A stretch of DNA of 64,000 bases, taken from the NCBI RefSeq assembly GCF_947495995.1, contig NZ_CANMAX010000006.1, positions 1 through 64,000 of the forward strand. Direction: 5' to 3'. The first letter of the stretch is position 1, and every line of letters starts with the position of its first letter. The position numbers were made by a program, and so were the translations under genes. This DNA is from an uncultured Tenacibaculum sp. (GTDB lineage: Bacteria; Bacteroidota; Bacteroidia; Flavobacteriales; Flavobacteriaceae). The notes below the pieces were generated by a model. It saw only the letters and a list, made by a program, of their open reading frames with translations. It did not search any database and was not told the DNA's origin. Positions 22,002 to 31,866 of the stretch are shown piece after piece.

Positions 22002-23390
22002 TTATTTTGGAGACCAAACCGTGTAACTTTTTGGTGGTGCTTGAATTTTAACCCACTTACCTCCTTGAGTTACAGGTTGCCAATTAGAGTTACCTGTATA
22101 GTCTTTTATTCTAGTATTAGACCAATTAGTTTCAATCCATCTTTCTTTCCAAGAATTAGAGTTATTTATATAAACCACTAAACCAGCATTATTATGACCA
22201 TTTCTTCTTGCTACATATTCATCATTATCCACATGAAGAATAGATGTACTTCCTCCTGCTAAATTATTATGAATCCATATTAAGTTATTTAACTTCGTTT
22301 TACTTAACCACTCTTCATAGTCTCTGTAGAAAATAGTCGGGTAACCTTCGTGAGTTAAAATGTAAGCATAAGCTAATAATTTACCATTGTAAATTTCATC
22401 TGTATCATGATTTGCAACAAACGTTACTGCTTTACTAGAATTTCTTTTCCAAAGCATATCATCGTTTAATCTATTTAGATTATTTCCTTGAAAAGCATCT
22501 CTCATTCTATAATAACAAGCAAAATCGAAAGCAGAAACTTGTGCTTCACCTGACCACCAATCTAATGTACCAGCATTTCCATCCCAATACTCTCCAACAG
22601 AAAAACCTCCAACTGCGTTTTTCCACTCTCTTACGACCCAAGGTGCAAATCCTTTCACATAATCAAATCTCCAACCATCGAATCCCATAACATTTTTATA
22701 GTATTTAGCTACACTATTTGATCTTTTCCATAACCAATCTTGAACATAAGGTTGGCAATGACTTAAATCTGGGAAACCACCAAAAACTCCTGAATCGCTA
22801 TTACAATTTGCATTTGGGTGGAAATCACTGTTGCTTCTGAAAAACTTACCTGATTTCGGATTAAAATCTGTGTAATAAGGTGTGCCTGTGTAAGGGTTAT
22901 CTTCTAAAGCTCCTCCACTATTATGATTAATTACAATATCAGCAATTACACTTAACTTCGCATTGTGTGCACTACTAATTAAACTTTCTAACTCTGTTTT
23001 TGAACCGAAACGAGTTTCTACACTTCCCATTTGATCATACTGACCGAAATCGTAATAATCGAAAGGATCATATCCCATAGAAAAAGCTCCGTTTTGCGCT
23101 TTAGAAACCGGTGGTAACCAAATTGCATCTATTCCTGCATCACTCCAACTTTGTACTTTACTTTCAACTTTCTCCCACCAAGTACCACCAGCAGGAACAT
23201 CCCAATAAAATGCTTGCATCATAACACCAGTACCAATAGGTTTTAAACCTTGTCTGGCTTTGAGGTTTCTTTCTTCTGAACTATTTTCCGATGAAGTTTC
23301 ATTGTCAATTATAGCAGTATCTGTATCATTTGTTGAACAGGAATAATTGACAAATAGAAGAATTACTAAAAATTTAATAAGGGTTTTCAT
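22002..23390 (-). CDS. Alpha-amylase (GH13) lipoprotein
   Basis: A 462-residue protein from the ATG at 23390; the open frame extends further, but the residues before MKTLIKFLVILLF do not look like a leader. A type II signal with Cys18 is followed by an acidic Ser/Asn-rich tail like the Bacteroidota surface-export signal. The GH13 barrel shows region I DIVINH, the nucleophile D243 in GWRFDYVK, acid/base E267 in GEYWDG and D329 in VANHDTD. A short beta C-terminal domain follows. It should hydrolyse internal alpha-1,4 bonds of starch or glycogen at the cell surface. Two LacI-like operators lie upstream. No SusCD partners are present, so it seems a stand-alone gene. Confidence 0.92.
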   Translation of the reverse strand: MKTLIKFLVILLFVNYSCSTNDTDTAIIDNETSSENSSEERNLKARQGLKPIGTGVMMQAFYWDVPAGGTWWEKVESKVQSWSDAGIDAIWLPPVSKAQNGAFSMGYDPFDYYDFGQYDQMGSVETRFGSKTELESLISSAHNAKLSVIADIVINHNSGGALEDNPYTGTPYYTDFNPKSGKFFRSNSDFHPNANCNSDSGVFGGFPDLSHCQPYVQDWLWKRSNSVAKYYKNVMGFDGWRFDYVKGFAPWVVREWKNAVGGFSVGEYWDGNAGTLDWWSGEAQVSAFDFACYYRMRDAFQGNNLNRLNDDMLWKRNSSKAVTFVANHDTDEIYNGKLLAYAYILTHEGYPTIFYRDYEEWLSKTKLNNLIWIHNNLAGGSTSILHVDNDEYVARRNGHNNAGLVVYINNSNSWKERWIETNWSNTRIKDYTGNSNWQPVTQGGKWVKIQAPPKSYTVWSPK

Positions 23391-23440
23391 ATTGATTTGG
23401 TTTTTGTTTTGAATCAAGGTATTCAATGAAAACCAGATTA

Positions 23441-23471
23441 CGAAATCGATGTCGATCCGAAATCGATTTCG
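23441..23471. promoter_or_regulatory. Pair of LacI-type operator-like palindromes upstream of the amylase
   Basis: CGAAATCGATTTCG at 23458-23471 is a perfect 14-bp palindrome with the central CG typical of LacI-family sites. CGAAATCGATGTCG at 23441-23454 is a one-base variant. Their centres are 17 bp apart, 57-75 bp upstream of the amylase ATG. A sugar-responsive LacI regulator is the most likely ligand; none is encoded in the window. Confidence 0.65.
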
Positions 23472-23540
23472 TGTTAATAAATTAAACAAATCGTAATGAA
23501 AACAATCTAAAAATACTGTTTTAACAAATTATAAAACCAA

Positions 23541-23570
23541 AAAAAGAGAATACCTAAGTATTCTCTTTTT
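23541..23570 (-). terminator. Terminator downstream of the acyl-CoA dehydrogenase and its relic
   Basis: Perfect hairpin, arms 23541-23553 and 23558-23570, loop CTAA. The arms themselves provide the flanking A and T runs. It follows the relic copy of the dehydrogenase 3' end, not the intact gene directly. Confidence 0.85.
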
Positions 23571-23596
23571 TCTAAAATTATCACCTACTACTGTTT

Positions 23597-23644
23597 TTAA
23601 GTTGCAGGCTTATACTCTTTTTTATCAATTATCATTTTTGCAAT
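23597..23644 (-). pseudogene. Duplicated 3' end of the acyl-CoA dehydrogenase gene
   Basis: Minus strand 23644-23597 reads IAKMIIDKKEYKPAT followed by a stop, the last 15 codons of the intact gene next door. The DNA copy (23601-23644) matches 23689-23732 with an 88-bp offset and few changes. It has no start or body. It is a relic of a tandem duplication or of a deleted second dehydrogenase gene. Confidence 0.9.
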
Positions 23645-23684
23645 GTGAGGACACATTTTTGCAAAAAAGAAATTGATATTTAGC

Positions 23685-24842
23685 TTACGTAGCTGGCTTG
23701 TACTCTTTTTTATCAATTATCATTTTTGCAATAATCTCTTTTAAGATTTCAGATGTTCCACCACCGATTGGACCTAATCTACTATCTCTAAACATTCTTG
23801 CTAATGGATAATCTTCCATGTAACCGTATCCACCTAATAATTGAAGTGCGTCATAAATTACTTCATCAGCTATCTTAGTAGATAAGAATTTACTCATACT
23901 AGCTTCTTTTACGACATAAGTACCATCGTTCAATCTTTTTGTAATCGAATAATTGTACTCTTTACACATATCAACCTTAGAAGCCATTTCAGCTACTTTA
24001 TGTCTTAATGCTTGGAATTCGTTAATCTTTTTTCCAAAAGCTTCTCTTTCGCTCATATATTGTAATGCATACTCAAGTGCATATTCTGCTCTTGCATGTG
24101 CATTTACTCCCATAATTAAACGTTCTAAAGCAAAATGTTGCATAATGTAAGGAAAACCTTTTCCTTCTTCACCCATTAAGTTTTCTTTTGGAATAACTAC
24201 ATTATCGAAAGCAATTTCTCCTGTATCAGAAGCTCTCCATCCTAATTTATTTAACTTAGTTGATGAAACCCCTTTAGTATCTCTATCTACCAAGAAAATA
24301 CTCATTCCTTTATATTTATCGTTAGGATCTGTTTTAGCAGCAACGATTAAATAATCTGAGTACACTCCGTTTGTGATGAATGTTTTAGATCCGTTGATTA
24401 CGTAGTTATCGCCATCTTTAATTGCTGTAGTTCGCATTCCTGCAACATCACTTCCTCCAAAAGGTTCAGTAATACATAAGCAACCAATCATTTTTCCTTC
24501 AATACTTGGTGTTAAGTATTCTGTTTTAATTCTATCATCTCCTTCTTTTTTTAGGTGTGTCATTGCTAGATAAGCATGCGCCCACATAGCAGCAGCGAAA
24601 CCTCCAGAATTAATTCTTTGTAATTCCTCTAAAAAGATTACTGTATAAAATAAATCTAAATTTAATCCTCCATATTCCTCTGGTTGGTACAGACCGAAAT
24701 ATCCCATTTCACCGAACTTCTCCCAAATAAAGCGATCTATAGTTCCTGTCTCTTCCCATTTTTCAATGTGAGGAACTACTTCTTTCTGTAAAAAGTCTCT
24801 GAAACTTTTACGAAATGATTCATGTTCTTCAGTAAAATACAT
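23685..24842 (-). CDS. Acyl-CoA dehydrogenase
   Basis: A 385-residue flavoprotein of the acyl-CoA dehydrogenase family (alpha N-terminal, beta middle with CLCITEPFGGSD, alpha C-terminal with LLGGYGYMEDYPLARMFRD). It oxidises an acyl-CoA at C2-C3 and passes electrons to ETF. The MCAD-type catalytic Glu is replaced by Gly in PIGGGTSEI (about residue 360), while E240 in ALERL lies where isovaleryl-CoA and long-chain dehydrogenases keep their base. So the enzyme is probably active, on branched or long-chain substrates. The 3' end is partly duplicated downstream. Confidence 0.9.
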   Translation of the reverse strand: MYFTEEHESFRKSFRDFLQKEVVPHIEKWEETGTIDRFIWEKFGEMGYFGLYQPEEYGGLNLDLFYTVIFLEELQRINSGGFAAAMWAHAYLAMTHLKKEGDDRIKTEYLTPSIEGKMIGCLCITEPFGGSDVAGMRTTAIKDGDNYVINGSKTFITNGVYSDYLIVAAKTDPNDKYKGMSIFLVDRDTKGVSSTKLNKLGWRASDTGEIAFDNVVIPKENLMGEEGKGFPYIMQHFALERLIMGVNAHARAEYALEYALQYMSEREAFGKKINEFQALRHKVAEMASKVDMCKEYNYSITKRLNDGTYVVKEASMSKFLSTKIADEVIYDALQLLGGYGYMEDYPLARMFRDSRLGPIGGGTSEILKEIIAKMIIDKKEYKPAT

Positions 24843-24877
24843 ACTGTTAATAAGTTTTAATTAAGTTGTTGTTTGTT

Positions 24878-25762
24878 TTATTCTGCCATCAAATATAAGA
24901 CTATTCTCTGGTATTTTTTTTGAGGGAAATCTTTAATATTTCTTAATTCTTCTATATTTTGAAGTTCAGCAACCTCATCTCTGTAATCAAAAATTTTCTT
25001 ACATAGCTCATAATCAATATAAGGCAAATTTAATATTTCCTTGAAAAAAGCTGTATTTACATTGATTTTTTGAATCTTAGGTTTGTCTTTGATTTCGAAA
25101 TTCTGAAGAATTTCTCTAGCTAAACCTTTGTCTAAGCCCCAAACTTCATAAAGTTGATCTTTGAAAGTAAATCCTTTTAATTTAGAACGGTACTTAATAA
25201 TTCTCTCCGCAATTACTTCTCCAACACCGTTTACGGTAGTAAAATCTTTTAAATTAGCTTTATTAATATCGTTTGTAGAAGCAACAACTATTGAAATCTT
25301 TTCTGATTTTTGTAATTGAGACTTATTTTCTTTTTTGGGTACTTTCTTTTTTACCCAATCTGGAAATTTAAAATAAGGAGAAATGACATTTAGCAAACTA
25401 TCGGAAACTTTCGTTACCTCTTGAAACTCTTCAGCAGAATTCACATATTTATTCTGTTCTCTAAATTTATGCAGCCTATCTATTTCTTCTAGAGACATTC
25501 CCAATCGTTCTCCTTTGTAGTCTGATATAAAATTAGGATTGAATGGAAATACTTTATTTTGCTTCTTTATCTTTTCTTCTTTTAAACTATCAATTTCCGA
25601 TTGTAGCGTAACTACTTCATCAGAATTAACATCAATGACATTATCTGGAGTCACATCAATAAAAAAGTAAGCAAGTTGAAATATTACTATGAGCAGCAAT
25701 AAAACAAAAATCCCATTTCGTTGGCTTTTTGTATACCAGAAATGGGATTTAAAATTTTTCAT
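24878..25762 (-). CDS. Helix-hairpin-helix protein, membrane-anchored (ComEA-like)
   Basis: A 294-residue protein with an N-terminal membrane helix (about residues 17-36) and two or three HhH units in the C-terminal half (INKANLKDFTTVNGVGEVIAERI in part, later INVNTAFFKEILNLPYI). It resembles the ComEA-type proteins that bind DNA at the envelope for uptake, but a general role is equally possible. It begins 16 bp after the symporter stop, so both are read together. Confidence 0.8.
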   Translation of the reverse strand: MKNFKSHFWYTKSQRNGIFVLLLLIVIFQLAYFFIDVTPDNVIDVNSDEVVTLQSEIDSLKEEKIKKQNKVFPFNPNFISDYKGERLGMSLEEIDRLHKFREQNKYVNSAEEFQEVTKVSDSLLNVISPYFKFPDWVKKKVPKKENKSQLQKSEKISIVVASTNDINKANLKDFTTVNGVGEVIAERIIKYRSKLKGFTFKDQLYEVWGLDKGLAREILQNFEIKDKPKIQKINVNTAFFKEILNLPYIDYELCKKIFDYRDEVAELQNIEELRNIKDFPQKKYQRIVLYLMAE

Positions 25763-25778
25763 ATGATAATTTTATTCA

Positions 25779-27377
25779 CTATCCTTTGATAGCGTCTAAA
25801 TATCTTTTTAATTGTTTTTTAACTACAGGCATTAAGAAGTATAATCCTACCATATTTGGGAATACCATAGCAAAAATCATTGCATCTGAGAAAGCCCAAA
25901 TAGATCCCATACTTGCAGCTGCACCGATTACCACAAAAGTTAAGAATAAAACCTTGTATGTTAAATCAGCTTTCTTACCTCTACCGAATAAGAATTTCCA
26001 AGATTGTAATCCGTAGTAAGACCAAGAAATCATAGTCGATACTGCAAATAATACTACTGCTATTGTTAAGAACACGTTAGAATAAGGAATATATTGAGCA
26101 AATGCTTTAGATGTAATTCCAGCTCCTTCATAAGCTACACCGTCAATTAATACAGCTCCTGTTCCGTCTCCTCCATATTCAAAAACTCCACCTGTATTGA
26201 AAATAATAATAACTAAAGCAGTCATTGTACAAATTACAACTGTATCAATAAATGGCTCTAATAATGCTACTAATCCTTCTGATGCTGAATATTTAGTTTT
26301 AACAGCAGAGTGAGCAATTGATGCAGAACCAGCACCAGCTTCATTCGAGAATGCTGCTCTTTTAAAACCTTGTAGTAATACTCCAATAAAACCACCAACA
26401 GCTATTGACTTAGGGCTAAATGCTTCACTGAAAATTAATCCGAAAGCATCATCTACTAAAGAGAGATTACTAAAAATAATATATAAACATGCAAGAATAT
26501 AAACTACAGCCATAAGAGGAACTACTTTCTCTGTTACAGTGGCAATACGCTTAATACCACCGATAATAATGATACCAACTACTAAAGCTAAAACTAAACC
26601 AATAATTGCTCCTGCACTAGTACTTTGTAATCCTAATAAATCTTTAATTACTACTGTTGCTTGATTCGATTGTGCAGCATTACCTCCACCAAAAGAACCT
26701 CCAATACAGAAGATAGCAAATAACACTGCAGAAATTTTACCTAACATTTCAAAACCTCTCTCCTTTAAACCTTTTGAAAGGTAATACATTGGTCCACCAT
26801 AAACAGTACCTTCCTCATCTACATCTCTATATTGTACACCTAAAGTACATTCAACAAACTTTGTTGACATTCCTAACAAACCACAAACGATCATCCAAAA
26901 TGTAGCACCTGGACCTCCTAATGCGATTGCTAATGCAACTCCTGCAATATTACCATTTCCTACAGTACCAGACACTGCAGTTGCTAAAGCTTGGAAGTGA
27001 GTTACCTCTCCTTCTTTACTTTCATCTCTAATAGTTTCAATTGAATCACCACCTGGAGTTGAATCACCATAAGCAGTTTCAACTACCGCTTTGTCTAAAT
27101 CGTCGTATTTTCCTCTTACTACATTTATAGAAGTTAGAAAGTGACGAATATTTGGAAAACCGAAATAAATTGTAAAAAATGCAGCACTAAAAACTAATAG
27201 TACTAATACGAATGGAATATTTGGATCTTTCCAAACAGGAAAGAAAATTACTTCACTAAAAAAATTAGAAATTGGTTGAAATGCCTCATCAATTTTTTGA
27301 TCTAAACCTTTCTCCTGGGCGAAAGTTAGCATCGGCAATAACCCCAATAGTAATGCCGTTAGTTTTTTATTCATCAT
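25779..27377 (-). CDS. Alanine or glycine:sodium symporter (AGCS family)
   Basis: A 532-residue polytopic protein with the AGCS core (VGNGNIAGVALAIALGGPGATFWM, in part) and about eleven membrane helices. It carries a cleavable-looking N-terminal signal (LPMLTFAQ), common in Bacteroidota members. It imports small neutral amino acids with sodium. Either of the two adjacent ATG codons could start it. Confidence 0.9.
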   Translation of the reverse strand: MMNKKLTALLLGLLPMLTFAQEKGLDQKIDEAFQPISNFFSEVIFFPVWKDPNIPFVLVLLVFSAAFFTIYFGFPNIRHFLTSINVVRGKYDDLDKAVVETAYGDSTPGGDSIETIRDESKEGEVTHFQALATAVSGTVGNGNIAGVALAIALGGPGATFWMIVCGLLGMSTKFVECTLGVQYRDVDEEGTVYGGPMYYLSKGLKERGFEMLGKISAVLFAIFCIGGSFGGGNAAQSNQATVVIKDLLGLQSTSAGAIIGLVLALVVGIIIIGGIKRIATVTEKVVPLMAVVYILACLYIIFSNLSLVDDAFGLIFSEAFSPKSIAVGGFIGVLLQGFKRAAFSNEAGAGSASIAHSAVKTKYSASEGLVALLEPFIDTVVICTMTALVIIIFNTGGVFEYGGDGTGAVLIDGVAYEGAGITSKAFAQYIPYSNVFLTIAVVLFAVSTMISWSYYGLQSWKFLFGRGKKADLTYKVLFLTFVVIGAAASMGSIWAFSDAMIFAMVFPNMVGLYFLMPVVKKQLKRYLDAIKG

Positions 27378-27536
27378 GTGTAAATAATAGTTTTGTTGAA
27401 TTAGTAGCTCGCAATATCTTAAAAAACTGAACTTTTAACAAGTTTTTCTCGTTAAAACTAATTTTTATTGCTTTTTAATTCAAATCGTTCTGAAAATTTT
27501 ATGAAGTAAAATGAAATATTAGAAATGCTCTATTTA

Positions 27537-28541
27537 TTAGAATAATTCTCTCAATTTAGTAATTTGTTCTGGTCTTCCTAATACAATTAGATTTCCGTTT
27601 CTTTCTAGTTTCAATGAAGCATCTGGATTTATAATATACTCCTTATCAGGTGTTTTATATCCTATTACTGTACATCCTGTTTTCTTTCTTAAATCTAAAT
27701 CTAAGATTGTTTTATTAATATATTCTTTAGGTAAATCATTAATTGCTATTTCCTCTAAATTAGCTGTAGTATCACCTTCTATAGTTAATCGGTCTACAAA
27801 TTCAATAACATCAGGAGTTACAACCAAAGAAGCCATATGTGCACCACCTAATTTATCTGGCATAATAACATTGTTAGCTCCTGCAATTTTTAATTTACTA
27901 TAAGTACTTTCCTTTGATGCTCTACTAATAATCTTACATGATTTATTTAATTGACTTGCCGTTAGAACCACAAATAAATTATCAGCGTCTGAAGGTAAAG
28001 CTGTAATTAAATATTTTGCTTTTCCAATTCCTGCTTTAATTAATGTTTCATCTGAAGTTGCATCACCTTCTACGTTAAGTACTCTTTTTTCGTCTAACTG
28101 TTTTATAAGCTCCTTGTCTTTCTCTATAACAACTACTTTCCTTTTATAACTTTTTAATTTTGCTAAAGCTTGTTTTCCATTTCTACCAAAACCACAAACA
28201 ATAGTATGTCCTTGTAATTGTTCAATTTGTTTTTGCACTCTCTTATTTTTTAGATGACGAAAAAAATCTCCACTAATTAAATATTCTGAAAACGACGAAA
28301 CAGCATATCCAAAAGTGAATAGACTTGATAATATTAAAAATGTTGTAAATATTTTTTCTTCTGTAGAAAAAGGATGGATTTCTCCAAAACCAACCGTAGT
28401 AACAGTAATTACTGTCATGTAAAAAGCATCTACTATTGAATAATCAAACAATAATAAATACCCTAAAATACCAACAGAAAAGATTATTCCTGTAAAAAAA
28501 AGTGCTTCATGCAATCTTGATTTTAAAACTAATCGAATCAT
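27537..28541 (-). CDS. Two-TM potassium channel with RCK domain
   Basis: A 334-residue protein with two membrane helices around the selectivity filter TVGFGE (residues 49-54), then a TrkA-N/RCK Rossmann domain with GFGRNG (117-122) and a TrkA-C domain. It should be a ligand-gated potassium channel. Its ATG overlaps the stop of the upstream PspC-like gene by four bases, so translation is coupled. Confidence 0.92.
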   Translation of the reverse strand: MIRLVLKSRLHEALFFTGIIFSVGILGYLLLFDYSIVDAFYMTVITVTTVGFGEIHPFSTEEKIFTTFLILSSLFTFGYAVSSFSEYLISGDFFRHLKNKRVQKQIEQLQGHTIVCGFGRNGKQALAKLKSYKRKVVVIEKDKELIKQLDEKRVLNVEGDATSDETLIKAGIGKAKYLITALPSDADNLFVVLTASQLNKSCKIISRASKESTYSKLKIAGANNVIMPDKLGGAHMASLVVTPDVIEFVDRLTIEGDTTANLEEIAINDLPKEYINKTILDLDLRKKTGCTVIGYKTPDKEYIINPDASLKLERNGNLIVLGRPEQITKLRELF

Positions 28542-28759
28542 AGGTCAAACACAGAAGTTCTTTTGGTATAAATTTTATCTTTCAATTTTAAGACAAATGC
28601 TAATATTAAATACAAACCGAATGATAAACCTACGGTTACAAAAGAAAAGTAAATAAAGAATAATCGAACGTTTACCACACGCATTCCTAATCGATCTCCT
28701 AATCTTGAAGAAACATCAAAACCATATCTTTCAAAAAATTGTCTAAGCGACACTACCAT
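28538..28759 (-). CDS. PspC-like membrane protein
   Basis: Starting at the ATG at 28759 gives 73 residues beginning MVVSLRQFFERYGFDVSSRLGDRLGM and containing one membrane span (about 35-58). An upstream extension in the same frame would run through the uvrA promoter and looks non-coding. The pattern fits PspC-domain proteins of Flavobacteriia, often found in this position. It overlaps the channel gene (ATGA). Function unknown, perhaps envelope stress. Confidence 0.75.
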   Translation of the reverse strand: MVVSLRQFFERYGFDVSSRLGDRLGMRVVNVRLFFIYFSFVTVGLSFGLYLILAFVLKLKDKIYTKRTSVFDL

Positions 28760-28813
28760 AACCCTCAAATTTATATGCAAGATACAGTTAAATTTATTTG
28801 TTATCAAGATCAA

Positions 28814-28844
28814 TTTAATAATCAGATTGTATTCAGTAAATTTG
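28814..28844 (+). promoter_or_regulatory. Candidate uvrA promoter
   Basis: TTTA at 28814-28817, a 19-bp spacer and TAAATTTG at 28837-28844 match the Bacteroidota -33/-7 pattern with one change. It places the transcript start near 28850, downstream of the ATG at 28827, and so supports the TTG start of uvrA at 28866. Confidence 0.65.
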
Positions 28845-28865
28845 TGTTTTGTCAAATTGATTACA

Positions 28866-31688
28866 TTGAAAGAACAAGAATTCATTGAAGTATACGGAGC
28901 AAGAGCTCATAACTTAAAGAATATTGATATTAAAATCCCTCGTGAAAAACTAGTTGTAATTACTGGTTTAAGTGGTAGTGGTAAGTCTTCTTTAGCTTTT
29001 GACACTATTTATGCTGAAGGTCAACGAAGATATATTGAAACTTTTTCTGCTTATGCGAGACAATTTTTAGGTGGATTAGAACGGCCTGATGTTGATAAAA
29101 TTGACGGATTATCTCCTGTAATTTCGATAGAACAAAAAACTACGAATAAAAGTCCGCGTTCTACTGTTGGAACAATTACAGAAATTTACGATTTCTTACG
29201 TCTTTTATTCTCTAGAGCTTCTGATGCATATTCGTATAATACAGGAGAAAAAATGATTAGTTACTCTGATGATCAAATCAAAGAATTAATCTTAAAAGAT
29301 TTTGACAACAAACGAATTGCAGTTTTAGCACCCTTAATCAAATCCAGAAAAGGTCATTATCGTGAATTATTTGAACAAATTTCTAAACAAGGTTTTGTTC
29401 GTGTTCGTGTAGATGGTGAAATTAGAGAGATTGAAAAAGGCATGAAATTAGATCGATATAAAACTCATGATATTGAAGTCGTTATCGATCGTCTTGTGGT
29501 AAACAAAGATGCAGAAAAGCGTTTAGAAGAAACTATAAAAACAGCTTTATATACTGGAAACAATATCTTAATGGTTATTGATGTAGATGATGTACAACCA
29601 AGATATTTCAGTAGAGAATTAATGTGTCCAACATCTGGAATTGCGTATCCTAATCCAGAACCTAATACATTTTCTTTTAATTCACCAAAAGGTGCTTGTG
29701 AAAAGTGTAACGGACTTGGTATCACCAATGAAGTTAATCTTAAGAAGGTTATTCCTGACGATACTGTTTCTATAAAAAATGGTGGAATTATTCCGTTAGG
29801 AGAGCAAAAAAATAGTTGGATTTTCAAGCAACTTCAAAATATTGCAGAACGTTACAAGTTCAAACTAACCGATCCTATCAATAAAATTCCAAAAGAAGCT
29901 TTAGATGTTATTTTAAATGGAGGAAAAGAAACTTTTAAAATTCAATCTAAAACAGCAGGAGTTACTCGTAGTTACGAAATAGATTTTGAAGGGATTATTT
30001 CATTCATCACAAATCAATATAAAAACTCAGATAGTTCTTCTATTAAAAGATGGGCTAAAGGTTTTATGGATGAAGTAAAGTGTACAAAATGCGAAGGAAA
30101 AAGATTAAAGAAAGAAGCATTACACTTTAAAATTGCTGATAAAAACATTAGTGATTTAGCTCAAATGGATGTTAACGAACTAGCAAATTGGTTTGCTAAT
30201 ATTGAAAAGAAATTGAGCGAAAAGCAAATTACAATTGCTTCAGAAATATTAAAAGAAATTAGAACCAGAATTCAATTCTTACTTGATGTTGGATTAGATT
30301 ATCTAACTCTAGATAGAACTTCGAAATCTTTATCTGGTGGTGAAGCACAGCGTATTCGTTTGGCCACTCAAATTGGTTCTCAATTGGTTGGTGTGTTGTA
30401 TATTTTAGATGAACCAAGTATTGGTTTACATCAACGAGACAATCAAAAATTAATTGACTCTTTAATTAAATTGAGAGATGTTGGTAATTCTGTTTTAGTC
30501 GTTGAACACGATGAAGACATGATTAAACATGCAGATTATGTTTTAGATATTGGTCCGGGAGCTGGTAGACATGGTGGTGAAATTGTAAGTAAAGGATCTT
30601 TTGAAGATTTAACAAAACAAACAACATTAACTGCCGATTATATTGCGAAAAGGAAAGCTATTGAAGTTCCAAAGCAACGAAGAAAAGGAAACGGGAAATC
30701 TATTAAGCTAACTGGAGCTTCTGGAAATAACTTAAAAAATGTTTCTGTTGAATTTCCTTTAGGAAAAATGATTTGTGTTACAGGAGTTTCTGGTAGTGGA
30801 AAATCTACATTAATTAATGAAACCCTTTACCCTATTTTAAACGCTCATATTTATCGTGGTGTAAAAAAACCAATGCCATACAAAAACATAAAAGGTTTAG
30901 AGCATATTGATAAAGTTATAGATATAGATCAATCTCCTATTGGTAGAACGCCACGTTCTAATCCGGCAACTTATACTGGTGTTTTTGGAGAAATCCGTAG
31001 TTTATTTGCTAAAACTCCTGAAGCTTCTATTCGAGGATACAAACCTGGCCGTTTCAGTTTTAATGTAAAAGGAGGGCGATGTGAAACTTGTCAAGGTGGA
31101 GGATTGCGTGTTATTGAAATGAATTTCTTACCAGATGTTCATGTTGAATGTGAAACTTGTCAAGGAAAACGTTTCAACAGAGAAACACTAGAAATTCGTT
31201 ATAAAGGAAAATCTATTTCAGATGTTTTAGAAATGACAATTAATGAAGCTGTAGATTTCTTTGAACATATTCCTAAAATCTATAGAAAGTTAAAAACTAT
31301 TCAAGATGTTGGTTTAGGTTATATAACACTCGGACAACAATCTACTACATTATCTGGAGGAGAAGCTCAGCGTATTAAGTTAGCTTCTGAACTTTCTAAA
31401 AGAGATACTGGAAACACCTTTTATATCTTAGATGAACCAACTACGGGTTTACACTTTGAAGACATTCGTGTATTAATGGAAGTTTTAAATAAACTAGTAG
31501 GAAAAGGTAATACCGTTTTAATTATTGAACATAATTTAGATGTAATAAAATTAGCCGACCATATTATAGATGTTGGTATGGAAGGTGGAAAAGGTGGAGG
31601 ACAAATTCTTGTTACTGGAACTCCTGAAAAAGTTGCAAAACATAAAGAAAGTTACACCGCTAAATTTTTAAAGAAAGAACTAAATTAG
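28866..31688 (+). CDS. uvrA: Excinuclease ABC subunit UvrA
   Basis: From the TTG at 28866 the product is 940 residues and starts at the conserved KEQEFIEVYGARAHNLKNI. Both ABC modules are intact: Walker A GLSGSGKSS (about residues 34-41) and GVSGSGKST, signatures LSGGEAQRIRLA and LSGGEAQRIKLA, and ILDEP Walker B motifs. The insertion-domain zinc site reads CPTSG rather than CPxC before SPKGACEKC, so one Cys is absent, whereas the second zinc module (CETC...CETC) is complete. I believe the change is common in Bacteroidota. UvrA finds helix-distorting DNA lesions with UvrB. Confidence 0.97.
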   Translation: MKEQEFIEVYGARAHNLKNIDIKIPREKLVVITGLSGSGKSSLAFDTIYAEGQRRYIETFSAYARQFLGGLERPDVDKIDGLSPVISIEQKTTNKSPRSTVGTITEIYDFLRLLFSRASDAYSYNTGEKMISYSDDQIKELILKDFDNKRIAVLAPLIKSRKGHYRELFEQISKQGFVRVRVDGEIREIEKGMKLDRYKTHDIEVVIDRLVVNKDAEKRLEETIKTALYTGNNILMVIDVDDVQPRYFSRELMCPTSGIAYPNPEPNTFSFNSPKGACEKCNGLGITNEVNLKKVIPDDTVSIKNGGIIPLGEQKNSWIFKQLQNIAERYKFKLTDPINKIPKEALDVILNGGKETFKIQSKTAGVTRSYEIDFEGIISFITNQYKNSDSSSIKRWAKGFMDEVKCTKCEGKRLKKEALHFKIADKNISDLAQMDVNELANWFANIEKKLSEKQITIASEILKEIRTRIQFLLDVGLDYLTLDRTSKSLSGGEAQRIRLATQIGSQLVGVLYILDEPSIGLHQRDNQKLIDSLIKLRDVGNSVLVVEHDEDMIKHADYVLDIGPGAGRHGGEIVSKGSFEDLTKQTTLTADYIAKRKAIEVPKQRRKGNGKSIKLTGASGNNLKNVSVEFPLGKMICVTGVSGSGKSTLINETLYPILNAHIYRGVKKPMPYKNIKGLEHIDKVIDIDQSPIGRTPRSNPATYTGVFGEIRSLFAKTPEASIRGYKPGRFSFNVKGGRCETCQGGGLRVIEMNFLPDVHVECETCQGKRFNRETLEIRYKGKSISDVLEMTINEAVDFFEHIPKIYRKLKTIQDVGLGYITLGQQSTTLSGGEAQRIKLASELSKRDTGNTFYILDEPTTGLHFEDIRVLMEVLNKLVGKGNTVLIIEHNLDVIKLADHIIDVGMEGGKGGGQILVTGTPEKVAKHKESYTAKFLKKELN

Positions 31689-31715
31689 AATTCTTTCTTC
31701 ATTAAAAAAAACATA

Positions 31716-31752
31716 AAAACCATTGATGATATTTAATCATTAGTGGTTTTTT
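31716..31752 (+). terminator. Terminator after uvrA
   Basis: A long hairpin (AAAACCAttgatgat paired with atcattagTGGTTTT, two G-U pairs) followed by TTATTTTTAT. Confidence 0.8.
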
Positions 31753-31866
31753 ATTTTTATATTTATCCGGTATGAAAGAGTAAAAAAAATTGCATCCTCT
31801 ATTTCATTTTTTATCTCAAATAACAACAAATTGAATCCTGTAATCTATATAGATTATGGTATAAAA

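Noticed and set aside
28827..28865. ATG start for uvrA at 28827
   Set aside because: Precedes the predicted transcript start and adds 13 residues not found in UvrA proteins.
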